Shown one piece after another: positions 56,268 through 64,000 of a DNA stretch of 64,000 nt; positions within the stretch are counted from its first letter, which is position 1, and every line of letters starts with the position of its first letter. Source of the stretch: Gracilimonas sp040882225 (GTDB lineage: Bacteria; Bacteroidota; Rhodothermia; Balneolales; Balneolaceae); the NCBI GenBank assembly GCA_040882225.1, contig JBBEBR010000022.1, positions 186,001-250,000 of the forward strand. Reading direction: 5' to 3'. Made by a program: the position numbers and the translations under genes. The notes beneath the pieces were generated by a model. That model ran no database searches. It was not told the origin of the DNA and saw only the letters and a program-made list of their open reading frames with translations.

Positions 56268-56298
56268 AGGATGTATTCCACCGGGATACATCCTTTTT
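56268..56298 (+). terminator. Rho-independent terminator after bL31
   Basis: The arms AGGATGTAT (56268-56276) and ATACATCCT (56286-56294) pair perfectly around a nine-base loop and are followed by T residues. The presence of this terminator argues for the start of the next gene at 56310 rather than at an upstream in-frame ATG at 56265. Confidence 0.85.
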
Positions 56299-56309
56299 TA
56301 TTTTGTGCC

Positions 56310-56939
56310 ATGGAATTAAAGATTTTTGAAGTAGGCCCTTTCTTAGAAAATACTTACCTGTTAACCAATCAGGGAGAGAGTATAATTATTGATCCCGGTT
56401 TCTCAAATGAAACGGAGTATCAGCAATTTAAATCCGGATTGGAAGGCGAGCTTAAGGCCGTTGTATTAACTCACGCTCATGTTGATCATGTCTTAGGATT
56501 GAGCCGCCTAAAACGGGATTTCGACGTTCCGGTGTATCTCAATAAAGAGGATGCTTTTTTGTGGGGAAACTTTGGGAATCAGGCTGGAATGTTTGGCATA
56601 AACCAGGGTGATTTCTCATTTGAGCCAGAAGCCTTACCCACAGAAGGTTTATTTGAAATCGGGAATTTTAGGTTTGAATGTCTTTATACTCCTGGGCATT
56701 CCCCGGATCATGTATCATTGTATTTCAAAGAGGAGCAGGTGGTAATTGCCGGAGATGCTCTGTTTCGGGAAAGCATTGGCCGAACCGATTTATATAAAGG
56801 GGATTTCAATCTTCTCGAGAAAAGCATCAAAGAAAAACTCTACACGCTCCCAGATGATACAGCCGTTTACCCAGGACATGGCCCAAAAACTACTATTGGC
56901 CATGAGAAGCGAATGAACCCTTTTGTGAAAGCCGATTAG
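56310..56939 (+). CDS. MBL-fold metallo-hydrolase (glyoxalase II-like)
   Basis: A 209-residue metallo-beta-lactamase-fold hydrolase. Metal-binding motifs: LTHAHVDHVLG (about 52-62), the histidine in YTPGHSPDHVS (about 128-138), AGDALF (about 146-151) and PGHGPKT (about 188-194). The overall length and the order THxHxDH, PGHSPD, GDxLF, PGHGP resemble small YcbL-type glyoxalase II-like enzymes that hydrolyse thioesters. I chose the ATG at 56310 because an upstream frame start lies inside a terminator hairpin. The 3' end overlaps the convergent TPR gene by four bases. Confidence 0.88.
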   Translation: MELKIFEVGPFLENTYLLTNQGESIIIDPGFSNETEYQQFKSGLEGELKAVVLTHAHVDHVLGLSRLKRDFDVPVYLNKEDAFLWGNFGNQAGMFGINQGDFSFEPEALPTEGLFEIGNFRFECLYTPGHSPDHVSLYFKEEQVVIAGDALFRESIGRTDLYKGDFNLLEKSIKEKLYTLPDDTAVYPGHGPKTTIGHEKRMNPFVKAD

Positions 56940-57562
56940 CTCTTCTTTTCTTTGGGATCTTTTAACTTCTCTATCTCATCAAAATAAAGCTCGGCCCTAT
57001 CCTGATTTTTATCGATCAGGCGTTCGTACATTTTTATAGCTTCCTTTTTTCGCCCCTGATTGCTGTGAATTTTAGCCAGAGTTTCCGAAACCACATCATC
57101 AACTTCTTCGGCCTCTTTACTCAAATCGGCATCATTAAAAGGTTCGCCATCGGCAGGAATTTTGATTCGGTGAGACTCAACCTCTTCCAGCAAAGCGATC
57201 AGTTTATCAAGATCAAGAATTGGGGAAATGCGGGTTCCTTGCTGTAAACGAGTGTTTGCAGAGGCATAAGTTTGAACAGGAATAGCGGCGTCAAATTTTT
57301 CGGGGTGAACAAGAAAGTAATGCAAATGATCCATCAACGGACTTCCGGGCGCGTAGGTTTTAGCTTTCAATGCTTCCTTGACGGCAAGCTGTTTTTGTTG
57401 CTGAAGATGATGAAACCAAGCCAGTAAAAAATGTCCCACGGCATCAGGGCCTCTTTTTCGGAGATGTTTTTTAAGCTTCTGAATTACCTTCTCAGGATCG
57501 TCCTCAAACTTCTCTGTATAAGAGGAAAGTGACTGCGGTATGTTGAAAGGAAGTTGTTGCAT
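56936..57562 (-). CDS. TPR-like protein of unknown function
   Basis: A 208-residue soluble protein rich in helix. The C-terminal third has a clear TPR-type pair: LAKIHSNQGRKKEAIKMYER (about 169-188) followed by LIDKNQDRAELYFDEIEKL. The N-terminal part is a helical region with PEKVIQKLKKHLRKRG, perhaps a second repeat set. There is no signal peptide. I chose the ATG at 57562, with AGAGAT just before it; the frame reaches 57613. It is the last gene of the minus-strand operon with the LptE-like gene (44 bases upstream) and the sigma-54 activator. Function unknown. Confidence 0.75.
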   Translation of the reverse strand: MQQLPFNIPQSLSSYTEKFEDDPEKVIQKLKKHLRKRGPDAVGHFLLAWFHHLQQQKQLAVKEALKAKTYAPGSPLMDHLHYFLVHPEKFDAAIPVQTYASANTRLQQGTRISPILDLDKLIALLEEVESHRIKIPADGEPFNDADLSKEAEEVDDVVSETLAKIHSNQGRKKEAIKMYERLIDKNQDRAELYFDEIEKLKDPKEKKS

Positions 57563-57606
57563 ATCTCTGCTATAATAAAGTGAAGGAGTGTTACAATCAA
57601 AGCAAA

Positions 57607-58122
57607 TTACCAATTACTTACTGCATCGCTAAACATGTTATTCGCCACTTGTTGCAGGGCTCCGCTTGCCGCTTCATTTTCACCCTCAATTGGATTTTCA
57701 GCAGGATCATAAGTAAAATTTCCCCTGAAAGATTTATCCCATTCAACGTCTTCTTCATTAGTGAATTTGAAGGAAGCCTGTACGGCAATAACCACCTCAT
57801 TTTGGTCTGCTTGTTCATCTCCGCCAATACTGAAAGGACGATTGCTATAACTGATGATGACGCCTTCGAGCACTGCATCCGCTTCACCTTCGCTGTTTGC
57901 CAATTGCAGCCGGCTTTGATTTACGAACCGGTTAATGAGCGCCTGATTGAGGCGGTCGCTCAAATCTCCCAACCCGCTGTTAGACTGGTCAGAGAAAAAA
58001 GGGATGAAAATAGTATCAACTCCCTCAGGGATAGAAGTCCCCGTAAAACTGTATCTCAAACATCCGCTAAAACTAAAACAGATAAGCAGTGCGATGAGCC
58101 AAATCTTTTTAGTCCAGGCCAT
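57607..58122 (-). CDS. LptE-like lipoprotein (LPS assembly)
   Basis: A 171-residue lipoprotein, lipobox SFSGC (Cys 21). The opening of the mature part, LRYSFTGTSIPEGVDTIFI (about 22-40), and the following DRLNQALINRFVNQSRLQL and EGVIISYSNRP match the LptE family used in Bacteroidota-type genomes, which plugs the LptD barrel in the outer membrane. The ATG at 58122 overlaps the end of the sigma-54 activator by 14 bases, suggesting translational coupling. Length is normal. The assignment is by family look and lipobox. Confidence 0.82.
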   Translation of the reverse strand: MAWTKKIWLIALLICFSFSGCLRYSFTGTSIPEGVDTIFIPFFSDQSNSGLGDLSDRLNQALINRFVNQSRLQLANSEGEADAVLEGVIISYSNRPFSIGGDEQADQNEVVIAVQASFKFTNEEDVEWDKSFRGNFTYDPAENPIEGENEAASGALQQVANNMFSDAVSNW

Positions 58123-59392
58123 ATTGATCCAATTTTCTATATAACGTGCGTTCACTTACACCCAATGTTTCAGAAGCTTTTCTTCTGTTTCCGTCAAATC
58201 TTCTCAGCGCCTGTTCAATTAAAAACTTCTCAGCTTCTTCAATGGAAGGAATTTCTTCGCCATTTAAAAACTCAACTACGTCTGGCTCGCCGGAGTTTTC
58301 CATTTCTTTTTTAGGCATCGATTGCATTCCAAGAGAGGTATGATCACCCATATCCATTTTTGAATCCGATACCTCCATTTTGTCAACCTCATCGCGAACA
58401 GCGGCCGGTAGAGCCTGTAAGTTTTTAGTGGTAAAAGATGAATACAGGAAGTTAGCGAACATCTTTTTAACATCAGCAATATCGTTTCTAAGCTCAACCA
58501 AAGCACGGTATACAAGCTCGCGATCTTTGCGGTCGAAATCTGCGGTAGACGAATTCTGTTGCTCCTGATGATTGGCGACCATTGGAAGGTTATCGGCACT
58601 CCCCTCGTGTTGGCGGCCTTTCAGATACTTCTTTAATTTATCTTTATCAATGAACTGAGATTTTTCGAGCACAACAAGCTGCTCGGCAACATTTCGAAGT
58701 TCGCGCACATTTCCCGGCCATCGATAGGAGGTAAGAAGCTCCCGGGCTTCATCAGAAAAACCCTTAAAAACAGAATCATATCGGGTTGAAAACTCCTGCA
58801 CAAATTTCTTAAATATTGGGATGACATCTTCCTGCCGCTCACGCAATGCGGGTAAATGAATATGAACGGTGTCGAGGCGATAGTATAAATCTTCCCGAAA
58901 AGCCCCTTCCTGAACAAGCTTCCATAAATCCTGATTAGTAGCTGCAATTACCCGGACATCCGCGGTTTGAATTTTACTTGAACCCACGCGGAAAAATTCT
59001 CCGCTTTCCAAAACCCGAAGCAGTTTTACCTGAACATTTTTTGGGGTATCACCAATTTCATCCAAGAAAATTGTGCCGTTATGGGCTTTTTCAAAATAGC
59101 CTTCCCTCGATTCGTTAGCTCCCGTAAAAGCTCCTTTTTCATGGCCAAAAAGTTCACTTTCAATAATTCCTTCGGGAATGGCACCACAATTCACGATTAC
59201 CAGGTTATTGCGCTTTCGCTCGCTCATCGCATGAATGGCGCGGGCGGTTACATCTTTTCCAACACCGCTTTCCCCATGCAAGGTTACCGTGATATCAGTT
59301 TTGGCTACCTGCATAATTTTATCAATAACCTGCCGCATGGCATCGGAGGTGCCAATCAACCCATATTGTTCCTGAAATACTTCTCGATCCAT
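58109..59392 (-). CDS. Sigma-54-dependent transcriptional activator (no receiver domain)
   Basis: A 427-residue NtrC-type activator. The AAA+ domain begins almost at the N-terminus: Walker A GESGVGKD (40-47), the sigma-54 contact loop GAFTGA (87-92), Walker B TIFLDEIGD (107-115), then RVIAATNQDL and an R-finger region. There is no receiver or GAF domain in front, so it would be active without phosphorylation control or be regulated by partners. The C-terminal Fis-type HTH is EQALRRFDGNRRKASETL with GVSERTLYRKLDQYGLD. It overlaps the LptE-like gene, hinting at control of envelope genes. Similar stand-alone activators are common in the group. Confidence 0.92.
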   Translation of the reverse strand: MDREVFQEQYGLIGTSDAMRQVIDKIMQVAKTDITVTLHGESGVGKDVTARAIHAMSERKRNNLVIVNCGAIPEGIIESELFGHEKGAFTGANESREGYFEKAHNGTIFLDEIGDTPKNVQVKLLRVLESGEFFRVGSSKIQTADVRVIAATNQDLWKLVQEGAFREDLYYRLDTVHIHLPALRERQEDVIPIFKKFVQEFSTRYDSVFKGFSDEARELLTSYRWPGNVRELRNVAEQLVVLEKSQFIDKDKLKKYLKGRQHEGSADNLPMVANHQEQQNSSTADFDRKDRELVYRALVELRNDIADVKKMFANFLYSSFTTKNLQALPAAVRDEVDKMEVSDSKMDMGDHTSLGMQSMPKKEMENSGEPDVVEFLNGEEIPSIEEAEKFLIEQALRRFDGNRRKASETLGVSERTLYRKLDQYGLD

Positions 59393-59531
59393 ATAAAAAA
59401 TTCAATGTTCAAGCACCGTTATTTTTTTGGGGTGATGCCGGTGCTGTAAAATATCCTACTGCCAGAATGACGTAAGTTACGGATTCCAACGTAGAGTATT
59501 AAGATTAAATCCTAAAAAAAGCAGTAATATT

Positions 59532-60014
59532 TTACGATTTGATGAGCTCCACCGCCCGCTCAACAGGCAATGATCTTGTTTCCTTAAAACTGGATAAAAC
59601 AAGATTAGATCTTGTTTTACTGACTCCCTGCCAAGACTGAATTTTCGATAACAGGCTTTCGAAAGATCCTGTATTCTTGGTTCTTACTTTCAGGAAATGA
59701 GAGCCGTCTCCGGTTATTGAATGGCATTCCAGAATCTCGGCTTCCTCAACGGCTTTTTTCACAAATTTGGAATAATGTTCAGAACCATCAACCTGAACAA
59801 AAATGAAGGCGGTTATATCGAAATGGAATTTTTTGCTGTTTACGATCGCGTTATAACCCTCGATCAAGCCACGCTCTTCAAGTTTTTTCATTCTTTCAGA
59901 AACCGAGGGAACGGAAAGCTTAACTAATTCGGCAATGGTATTGCGTTGCGCTCTGCCGTTTTCTTGCAAATGCTTTAAAATCGAGATATCAATTTCATCT
60001 AATAATTGGCTCAT
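59532..60014 (-). CDS. Lrp/AsnC-family transcriptional regulator
   Basis: A 160-residue regulator. The N-terminal winged HTH is visible in DISILKHLQENGRAQRNTIAEL (about 9-30, cut here to its clear part) with LSVPSVSERMKKLEERGLI. The C-terminal RAM/AsnC effector domain runs from about 65 to 150 (ECHSITGDGSHFLKVRTKN). It senses amino acids or another small ligand, unknown here. A 15-bp palindrome lies 47 bases upstream of its start, in the gap shared with serS, and may be its operator. Confidence 0.92.
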   Translation of the reverse strand: MSQLLDEIDISILKHLQENGRAQRNTIAELVKLSVPSVSERMKKLEERGLIEGYNAIVNSKKFHFDITAFIFVQVDGSEHYSKFVKKAVEEAEILECHSITGDGSHFLKVRTKNTGSFESLLSKIQSWQGVSKTRSNLVLSSFKETRSLPVERAVELIKS

Positions 60015-60060
60015 AAAAGTGGAGTTTATCCCTAAAATTTCTTTGTTAAGCCGAAATTAA

Positions 60061-60075
60061 CCTAAATTATTTAGG
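60061..60075. promoter_or_regulatory. Perfect 7-bp inverted repeat, possible operator
   Basis: CCTAAATTATTTAGG is a perfect inverted repeat (arms CCTAAAT and ATTTAGG around one T). It lies upstream of the Lrp/AsnC gene and in the divergent gap before serS. Lrp-type regulators often bind A/T-rich palindromes in their own promoter. No binding is shown. Confidence 0.45.
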
Positions 60076-60211
60076 TAGTCAACCGAAAAAAGCGCTTCCA
60101 TGGTTTACCATTTTGTAAAACCTATCATTCCAAAAAATAACTCAACTAAAAGTGGAATACCTCTTATCTTCAAGCCTTCAATGATAAATTAACCGCGCCC
60201 GACACAGACGA

Positions 60212-61480
60212 ATGCTTGATATCAATTTTATTCGAAGCCACAAACAAGAAGTTGAAAATGCAATCCTGAATAAAGGAGAAAAAGACATCTCAGTGGTGGA
60301 AAAAGTTCTGGCCGCTGATGAGAAATGGCGGACACAAGTTCACAAAGCCGATAAGCTTCGCAGCGAGAGTAACGCAAAAGCTAAAGAAATCGGGGCGCTA
60401 ATGGGGCAGGGAAAGAAGGAGGAAGCGCAGGTTATCATTCAGCAAACCTCTGATATGAAAGAGGAGATAAAAAAGCTGGAAGAAGAGGTAAAAGAGCTGC
60501 GTCAGGATCGGGATAATTTACTGCTTCGGATTCCAAATGTGCCGCACAAATCCGTGCCTGTAGGCGCAACCGAGAAAGATAATGAGGTGTTCAAAACCTG
60601 GGGAAAGGGAAATGAGGACGCCTGGCGAAAACCGCATTGGGAGATTGTAGAACGTTATGGCTGGGTTGATTTTGAACGCGGAGTGAAGGTTACCGGCGCT
60701 GGATTTCCTTTTTATGTGGGCCCGGTAGCACAACTTCAACGAGCGCTGATTAACTATTTTATCAACGAAGCTGTGGCTGCGGGTTATGTAGAATTGCAGG
60801 CTCCATATTTTGTGAATGAAGATTCCGCGCGCGGCACCGGCCAAATTCCCGATAAGGAAGATATGATGTACGTTATTCCCCGCGATGAATTTTTTGCCAT
60901 TCCAACAGCCGAAGTTCCGGTTACCAATTTCCACAGAGATGAGATTCTGCCTAATCAGGAAATCCCAAAAAAATACGTTTGCTACACTCCCTGCTGGCGA
61001 CGCGAAGCCGGTTCTTATGGAAAAGATGTACGCGGACTCAACCGCCTTCACCAATTTGATAAGGTGGAGCTGGTTAAAATCGTGAAGCCCGAAGATTCCT
61101 ACAATGAACTTGAAAGCCTTCGCGAGCACGCTGAAAAATTACTTGAAGCGCTGGAACTTCCGTATCGAACCTTGTTGATGTGTACAGGAGATATGGGATT
61201 TACTCAAAGTAAAAAATACGATCTCGAAGTTTGGAGTCCGGGACAAAAGCGGTGGCTGGAGGTCAGCTCTTGTTCAAACTTTGAAAGTTTTCAGGCGCGG
61301 CGTATGCAGCTTCGCTATCGAAAGGAAGATAATGAAATCGAGATCGCACATACCTTGAATGGTTCGGGATTAGCTTTGCCAAGAGTAGTTTCAGCAATTC
61401 TGGAAGCCTATCAGCAAGAGAATGGAAAGGTAAAAGTACCTGAGGTTCTGAAAGGATTCTTCGGGCGGGAGTTTCTTTAG
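60212..61480 (+). CDS. serS: Serine--tRNA ligase
   Basis: A 422-residue class-II synthetase. It starts with the coiled-coil arm (MLDINFIRSHKQEVENAIL to about residue 110) that grips the long variable arm of tRNA-Ser. The catalytic core shows motif 2 as TPCWRREAGSYGKDVRGLNR (about 271-290) and motif 3 as NGSGLALPRVVSAILEAYQ (about 387-405). Length is normal. The gap of about 200 bases before it is shared with the divergent regulator gene. A repeat-rich gap follows. Confidence 0.97.
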   Translation: MLDINFIRSHKQEVENAILNKGEKDISVVEKVLAADEKWRTQVHKADKLRSESNAKAKEIGALMGQGKKEEAQVIIQQTSDMKEEIKKLEEEVKELRQDRDNLLLRIPNVPHKSVPVGATEKDNEVFKTWGKGNEDAWRKPHWEIVERYGWVDFERGVKVTGAGFPFYVGPVAQLQRALINYFINEAVAAGYVELQAPYFVNEDSARGTGQIPDKEDMMYVIPRDEFFAIPTAEVPVTNFHRDEILPNQEIPKKYVCYTPCWRREAGSYGKDVRGLNRLHQFDKVELVKIVKPEDSYNELESLREHAEKLLEALELPYRTLLMCTGDMGFTQSKKYDLEVWSPGQKRWLEVSSCSNFESFQARRMQLRYRKEDNEIEIAHTLNGSGLALPRVVSAILEAYQQENGKVKVPEVLKGFFGREFL

Positions 61481-61881
61481 GCAAGTGTTTAAGTGTTTAA
61501 GTTTTGTTGATGGGTTCGCTTATCTCTCGTTGCGTAGCTCTGCTGCGCAATGCCCGGGGGAAGCTCCTGCTTCCAGTTGCTGCTAGCCTTCAGAAGCACC
61601 GTAGATTCCTGCCCCCGCAGGGCAACTTTTCCAATTTTCTTCGGAGTTAATTTTGGATACCCGATTCATAACTTTGGAAAAGTTAAACGGGGTGATGGAT
61701 CCGTTTTTTATGAGTAGTGAACGGCTCAGCGAGCCGTTATACTAAAAGTACCTTGGCTCGCTGAGCCGAAGGGTGGAGGTTCCGCCGTTTACCCCTTCAA
61801 GAACACCGTAGATTCCTGCCTCCGCAGGAATGACTTGAAAGAAGGCTGAGCCGAATGTTGGGGTTCTGCCGTATAAATCCA
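61481..61881. repeat. Repeat-rich intergenic region after serS
   Basis: No gene is seen. Contents: CACCGTAGATTCCTGCC..CGCAGG twice (61597-61621 and 61804-61828); an inverted pair AACTTTTCCAA/TTGGAAAAGTT (61624-61634 and 61674-61684); a 14-bp inverted pair CGGCTCAGCGAGCC/GGCTCGCTGAGCCG (61722-61735 and 61755-61768); and a related GCTGAGCCGAA near 61844. The CCTGCCTCCGCAGG half is itself a hairpin. Such elements are probably scattered genome-wide; none has a clear terminator T run. Confidence 0.65.
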
Positions 61882-62082
61882 TCATTCCTTTGTAGCTAAC
61901 CACCAGACTCCCCAGCCTAACCCAACAAGCGCAAGCGCGATTCCAACTCCGCCTAAAAAAGCGTAGAGCAGGTAAGGAATGATAATACTGATAACGATTC
62001 CGGTGATGGCTTTAAGCGGGGAAGCGGCTATGGCGGAAGCTCCAAGAAAAGATCGAAGAAGACGCGCTAATCGTGCTAACAT
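61882..62082 (-). CDS. Small hydrophobic membrane protein
   Basis: A 66-residue protein with two hydrophobic helices: about 24-44 (LKAITGIVISIIIPYLLYAF) and about 47-63 (GVGIALALVGLGWGVWWLA). The N-terminus is basic (LARLARLLRSFLG), which fits a small inner-membrane protein. No family recognised. The ATG at 62082 is preceded by AAATTCTACGCTC without a strong Shine-Dalgarno, so coding status is moderate. It lies between serS and dusB on the same strand as dusB but after it. Confidence 0.6.
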   Translation of the reverse strand: MLARLARLLRSFLGASAIAASPLKAITGIVISIIIPYLLYAFLGGVGIALALVGLGWGVWWLATKE

Positions 62083-62172
62083 GAGCGTAGAATTTTTTTG
62101 TTGTTGATTCGATGAACGCTACGATTTCCATAAGAAAAAAGATTCACCCCACTAAAACCGTATGACTTCTAA

Positions 62173-63162
62173 TCAGGCTACGGCGAAATATTCTTTCTCA
62201 GAAAAATTCAGCAGGATTTCGAGGATTGGCGCCATCTCAGAATGTTCCATCAATTGCATGCGCAGCTTTTTACCGTTGTGGATGCCCTTCAAATATTGCC
62301 CGTAATGCTTTTTCATGATGATGACGCCGTAATGCTCGCCCTGATGCTCAACCGACAACTGTAGCTGCTTTGCGCAGGTTCTCAGGCGCTCTTGCAGGGA
62401 AGGCTCCGCCAGCTTTTCGCCTGTTTCCAGGAAGTGACGGGTTTGTTCGAAAATCCAGGGATTTCCAATAGCTCCCCGGCCAATCATAACACCATCAACT
62501 CCTGTTTCATCAAACATTTTTTGGGCAAGTTCGGGAGATGTCACATCGCCATTTCCGATAATGGGGATTTCGAGTCCGGGTGTATTTTTTAGCTTTTTCA
62601 GCCATTCCCAGTCGGCATCACCTTTGTATTTTTGGCAGCGGGTTCGGGCATGAACGGTGAGCGCTTTTACCCCAAGTTTTTGGAGCATCAGCGCAACTTC
62701 CTGAATCCGGATGGTGTTTTCATCCCAGCCCAACCGGGTTTTTACGGTTACCGGGCGATTCGGAACCGCATCCACCACTGTCCCCGCCATGCGCTCCATC
62801 AAATCCATATCCTTCAGGCAACCGGCACCGGCACCTTTTTTCACGACTTTATACACGGGGCAACCGAAATTTATATCCACCAGATCAGGATTGTTACTGT
62901 CGGCAACTTTCGCGGCACCTTCCATGGCTTCTTCGCGTCCGCCAAAAATCTGAACTCCAAAAGGGCGCTCCATTTCCGCAAAATCCATTTTATGGAGAGC
63001 GATATCTGAATCCCGAATCAACGCTTCGGAACTAATGAATTCAGTGAATACGATATCCGCACCTTTGGCCCGGCAGATTTGACGAAAAGGAGAATCCGTA
63101 ACGTCTTCCATTGGCGCGAGAAAAAGTGGTTTATCCTGTAAAGAAATAGGCCCGATGTTCAT
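62173..63162 (-). CDS. dusB: tRNA-dihydrouridine synthase (DusB-type)
   Basis: A 329-residue FMN enzyme reducing uridine to dihydrouridine in tRNA D loops. Landmarks: FLAPMEDVTDSPFR (about 14-27), the catalytic cysteine in NFGCPVYKVVKKGAGAGCL (about 98-116), VTVKTRLGW, VHARTRCQKYKG and GNGDVTSPE followed by VMIGRGAIGNPWIF. I chose the ATG at 63162; the frame extends only to a TTG at 63204. Length is typical. A DusB/DusA distinction rests on general length and the PMEDVTDSPFR variant, so DusB is the best guess. Confidence 0.9.
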   Translation of the reverse strand: MNIGPISLQDKPLFLAPMEDVTDSPFRQICRAKGADIVFTEFISSEALIRDSDIALHKMDFAEMERPFGVQIFGGREEAMEGAAKVADSNNPDLVDINFGCPVYKVVKKGAGAGCLKDMDLMERMAGTVVDAVPNRPVTVKTRLGWDENTIRIQEVALMLQKLGVKALTVHARTRCQKYKGDADWEWLKKLKNTPGLEIPIIGNGDVTSPELAQKMFDETGVDGVMIGRGAIGNPWIFEQTRHFLETGEKLAEPSLQERLRTCAKQLQLSVEHQGEHYGVIIMKKHYGQYLKGIHNGKKLRMQLMEHSEMAPILEILLNFSEKEYFAVA

Positions 63163-63274
63163 AGATGAATTAAGCTCTTTTGAATGCGTTGAATTGAAAA
63201 ACAAGATACGGTTTTTCTGAAGCTTTTATAAGGTGGGAGTTGGTGCATGTTGTGCTTGCGCACTATTCATTTTT

Positions 63275-63871
63275 TTAGGATCTGGCAAATTTCAATAGTA
63301 GTTCAAAGTCACCATTATCTGCTGCTCTTACCGCTTTCAAATAGTTAGAACGGACTTTACCTTCATTTACTAAATCATCTGTACCCCAACTGAATAATGG
63401 CATTTTATAAACCGTACTAATAATTATATCTGCCATTAACCTACTATGCCGACCATTTCCATTGGGAAAGCAATGTATACTTACAATTCTGTGTTTAAAC
63501 CTTAAAGTTATCTCATCAGCGGTGAATGTTTCTTTTTGAATCCAAAATAACGTGTCATCACAAAGGTTTTTTAGCGCCATAGGAATTTGCCATTTATCTA
63601 TGCCTAAATTTTTATCTGTCTTTCTGAATTTTCCAGCCCATGCCCAAACATCACCATACATCCGCTTATGTAGATTGCATATAAACTTTTCGGTTAAAAT
63701 TGTTTCTGCTTTTACTGATCTGTTGAAAACCCATTGCATAGATTCTTCAATGTTTTGTTGCTCGAATTCATCTAACTCTTCACGAGTAGCTATTGTAGGA
63801 ATCAATAGACCTTCCTTTTCATCTTCATCTAAAGGAGTTTGTCCATTAATATATTCTAAGTCTAATCCCAT
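63275..63871 (-). CDS. Fic-family protein, mobile mystery protein B type
   Basis: A 198-residue protein with a Fic fold. The catalytic motif is HCFPNGNGRHSRL (about 134-146), a variant of HPFxxGNGR in which Pro and Phe are altered, so AMP-transfer may be changed. Preceding helices show NLHKRMYGDVWAWAGKFRKT (about 65-84). The pairing with a short upstream gene whose tail ends in PRELPKALWD-like residues identifies the mobile mystery protein A/B pair, found on mobile elements in many bacteria. The start overlaps the end of protein A by ten bases. Function is unknown; toxin-antitoxin behaviour has been suggested only by analogy with Fic systems. Confidence 0.85.
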   Translation of the reverse strand: MGLDLEYINGQTPLDEDEKEGLLIPTIATREELDEFEQQNIEESMQWVFNRSVKAETILTEKFICNLHKRMYGDVWAWAGKFRKTDKNLGIDKWQIPMALKNLCDDTLFWIQKETFTADEITLRFKHRIVSIHCFPNGNGRHSRLMADIIISTVYKMPLFSWGTDDLVNEGKVRSNYLKAVRAADNGDFELLLKFARS

Positions 63872-64000
63872 AATGCTTTGGGGAGTTCTCTTTTGATAGT
63901 AATCATCCGTTCTTCAATAGCTTTTTTAAGTCGCTGATTAGTGTTTTCCTGATCTTCAAGTTTCATGGTGTTTGAAGTTCGGGAAACTATCTTTTCAGCT
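63862..64000 (-). CDS. Mobile mystery protein A, C-terminal end (partial)
   Basis: The frame is open from base 64000 down to a TAG at 63862-63864 and gives 45 whole residues, with SRTSNTMKLEDQEN and ITIKRELPKALWD at the end. This tail, acidic-helical and finishing in a short aromatic end after Arg-Glu-Leu-Pro, is what is expected for mobile mystery protein A (an Xre-like DNA-binding partner of protein B). The HTH part is outside the window. It overlaps the start of protein B by ten bases, so the pair is translationally coupled. The call depends largely on the partner. Confidence 0.72.
   Translation of the reverse strand, partial: AEKIVSRTSNTMKLEDQENTNQRLKKAIEERMITIKRELPKALWD

Noticed and set aside
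57580..58314. A 244-codon plus-strand frame
   Set aside because: It is antisense to the LptE-like and sigma-54 activator genes, which have clear family motifs.
59400..59460. Possible terminator between the Lrp gene and the sigma-54 activator
   Set aside because: An AGCACCG/CGGTGCT pair is present, but the loop is about 20 bases and no T run follows on the minus strand.

Overview
The window looks like a chromosome segment of a marine or salt-adapted member of the Bacteroidota/Balneolota group (Balneola or Gracilimonas-like). Supporting this are three SusC/SusD TonB-dependent uptake pairs, a GWxTD-domain lipoprotein, a SprE/PorW-like TPR lipoprotein, tRNA genes without an encoded CCA, and a BCCT osmolyte transporter. 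No species can be fixed from the sequence alone.

Left part (1-9170), probably a genomic island: the end of hsdM, then hsdS and hsdR of a type I restriction-modification system; a decayed pRiA4b ORF-3-like gene; and a minus-strand group of porin, BCCT transporter and universal stress protein. It ends at 9124-9168 in the 3' half of a tRNA gene that has no 5' half, preceded by an array of inverted and direct repeats. This is what the distal attachment site of an element integrated in a tRNA gene looks like. The next 1.4 kb (9170-10586) holds one DinB-like gene, several short GGATTT-type repeats and another tRNA-like fragment.

Middle part (10587-29800): a fasciclin-like secreted protein, a lipid kinase, two metallophosphoesterases, sulfate activation (cysC, cysD, cysN, cysQ and an SLC13/DASS permease) interleaved with exopolysaccharide genes (WecG/TagA-type, GT4 and GT2 glycosyltransferases, Wzi, Wzc tyrosine kinase), a 39-residue membrane protein, lysine 6-transaminase and ornithine transaminase, and an initiator tRNA followed by a degenerate second copy. 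PAPS production and PAP removal next to polysaccharide genes raise the possibility of sulfated exopolysaccharide, but no sulfotransferase is visible.

Right-centre (30000-46170): one SusCD pair on the plus strand with a lipoprotein gene, a 0.6 kb graveyard of decayed frames, then two closely related SusCD pairs in tandem on the minus strand, each ending in a similar terminator.

Right part (46170-64000), mostly housekeeping: GWxTD lipoprotein, pyruvate kinase, SprE/PorW-like protein with a TonB-C-like end, pyrD, pabB, a magnesium-chelatase-like AAA ATPase, ribosomal protein bL31, an MBL hydrolase, an operon of sigma-54 activator, LptE-like lipoprotein and a TPR protein, an Lrp/AsnC regulator divergent from serS, a repeat-rich gap, dusB, and finally the Fic-type mobile mystery protein B with the end of its partner protein A. 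I see no CRISPR array, rRNA gene or complete insertion sequence. I did not find a clearly new multi-gene system; the best leads are the tRNA-associated integration scars, the sulfate/polysaccharide cluster and the mystery A/B pair.
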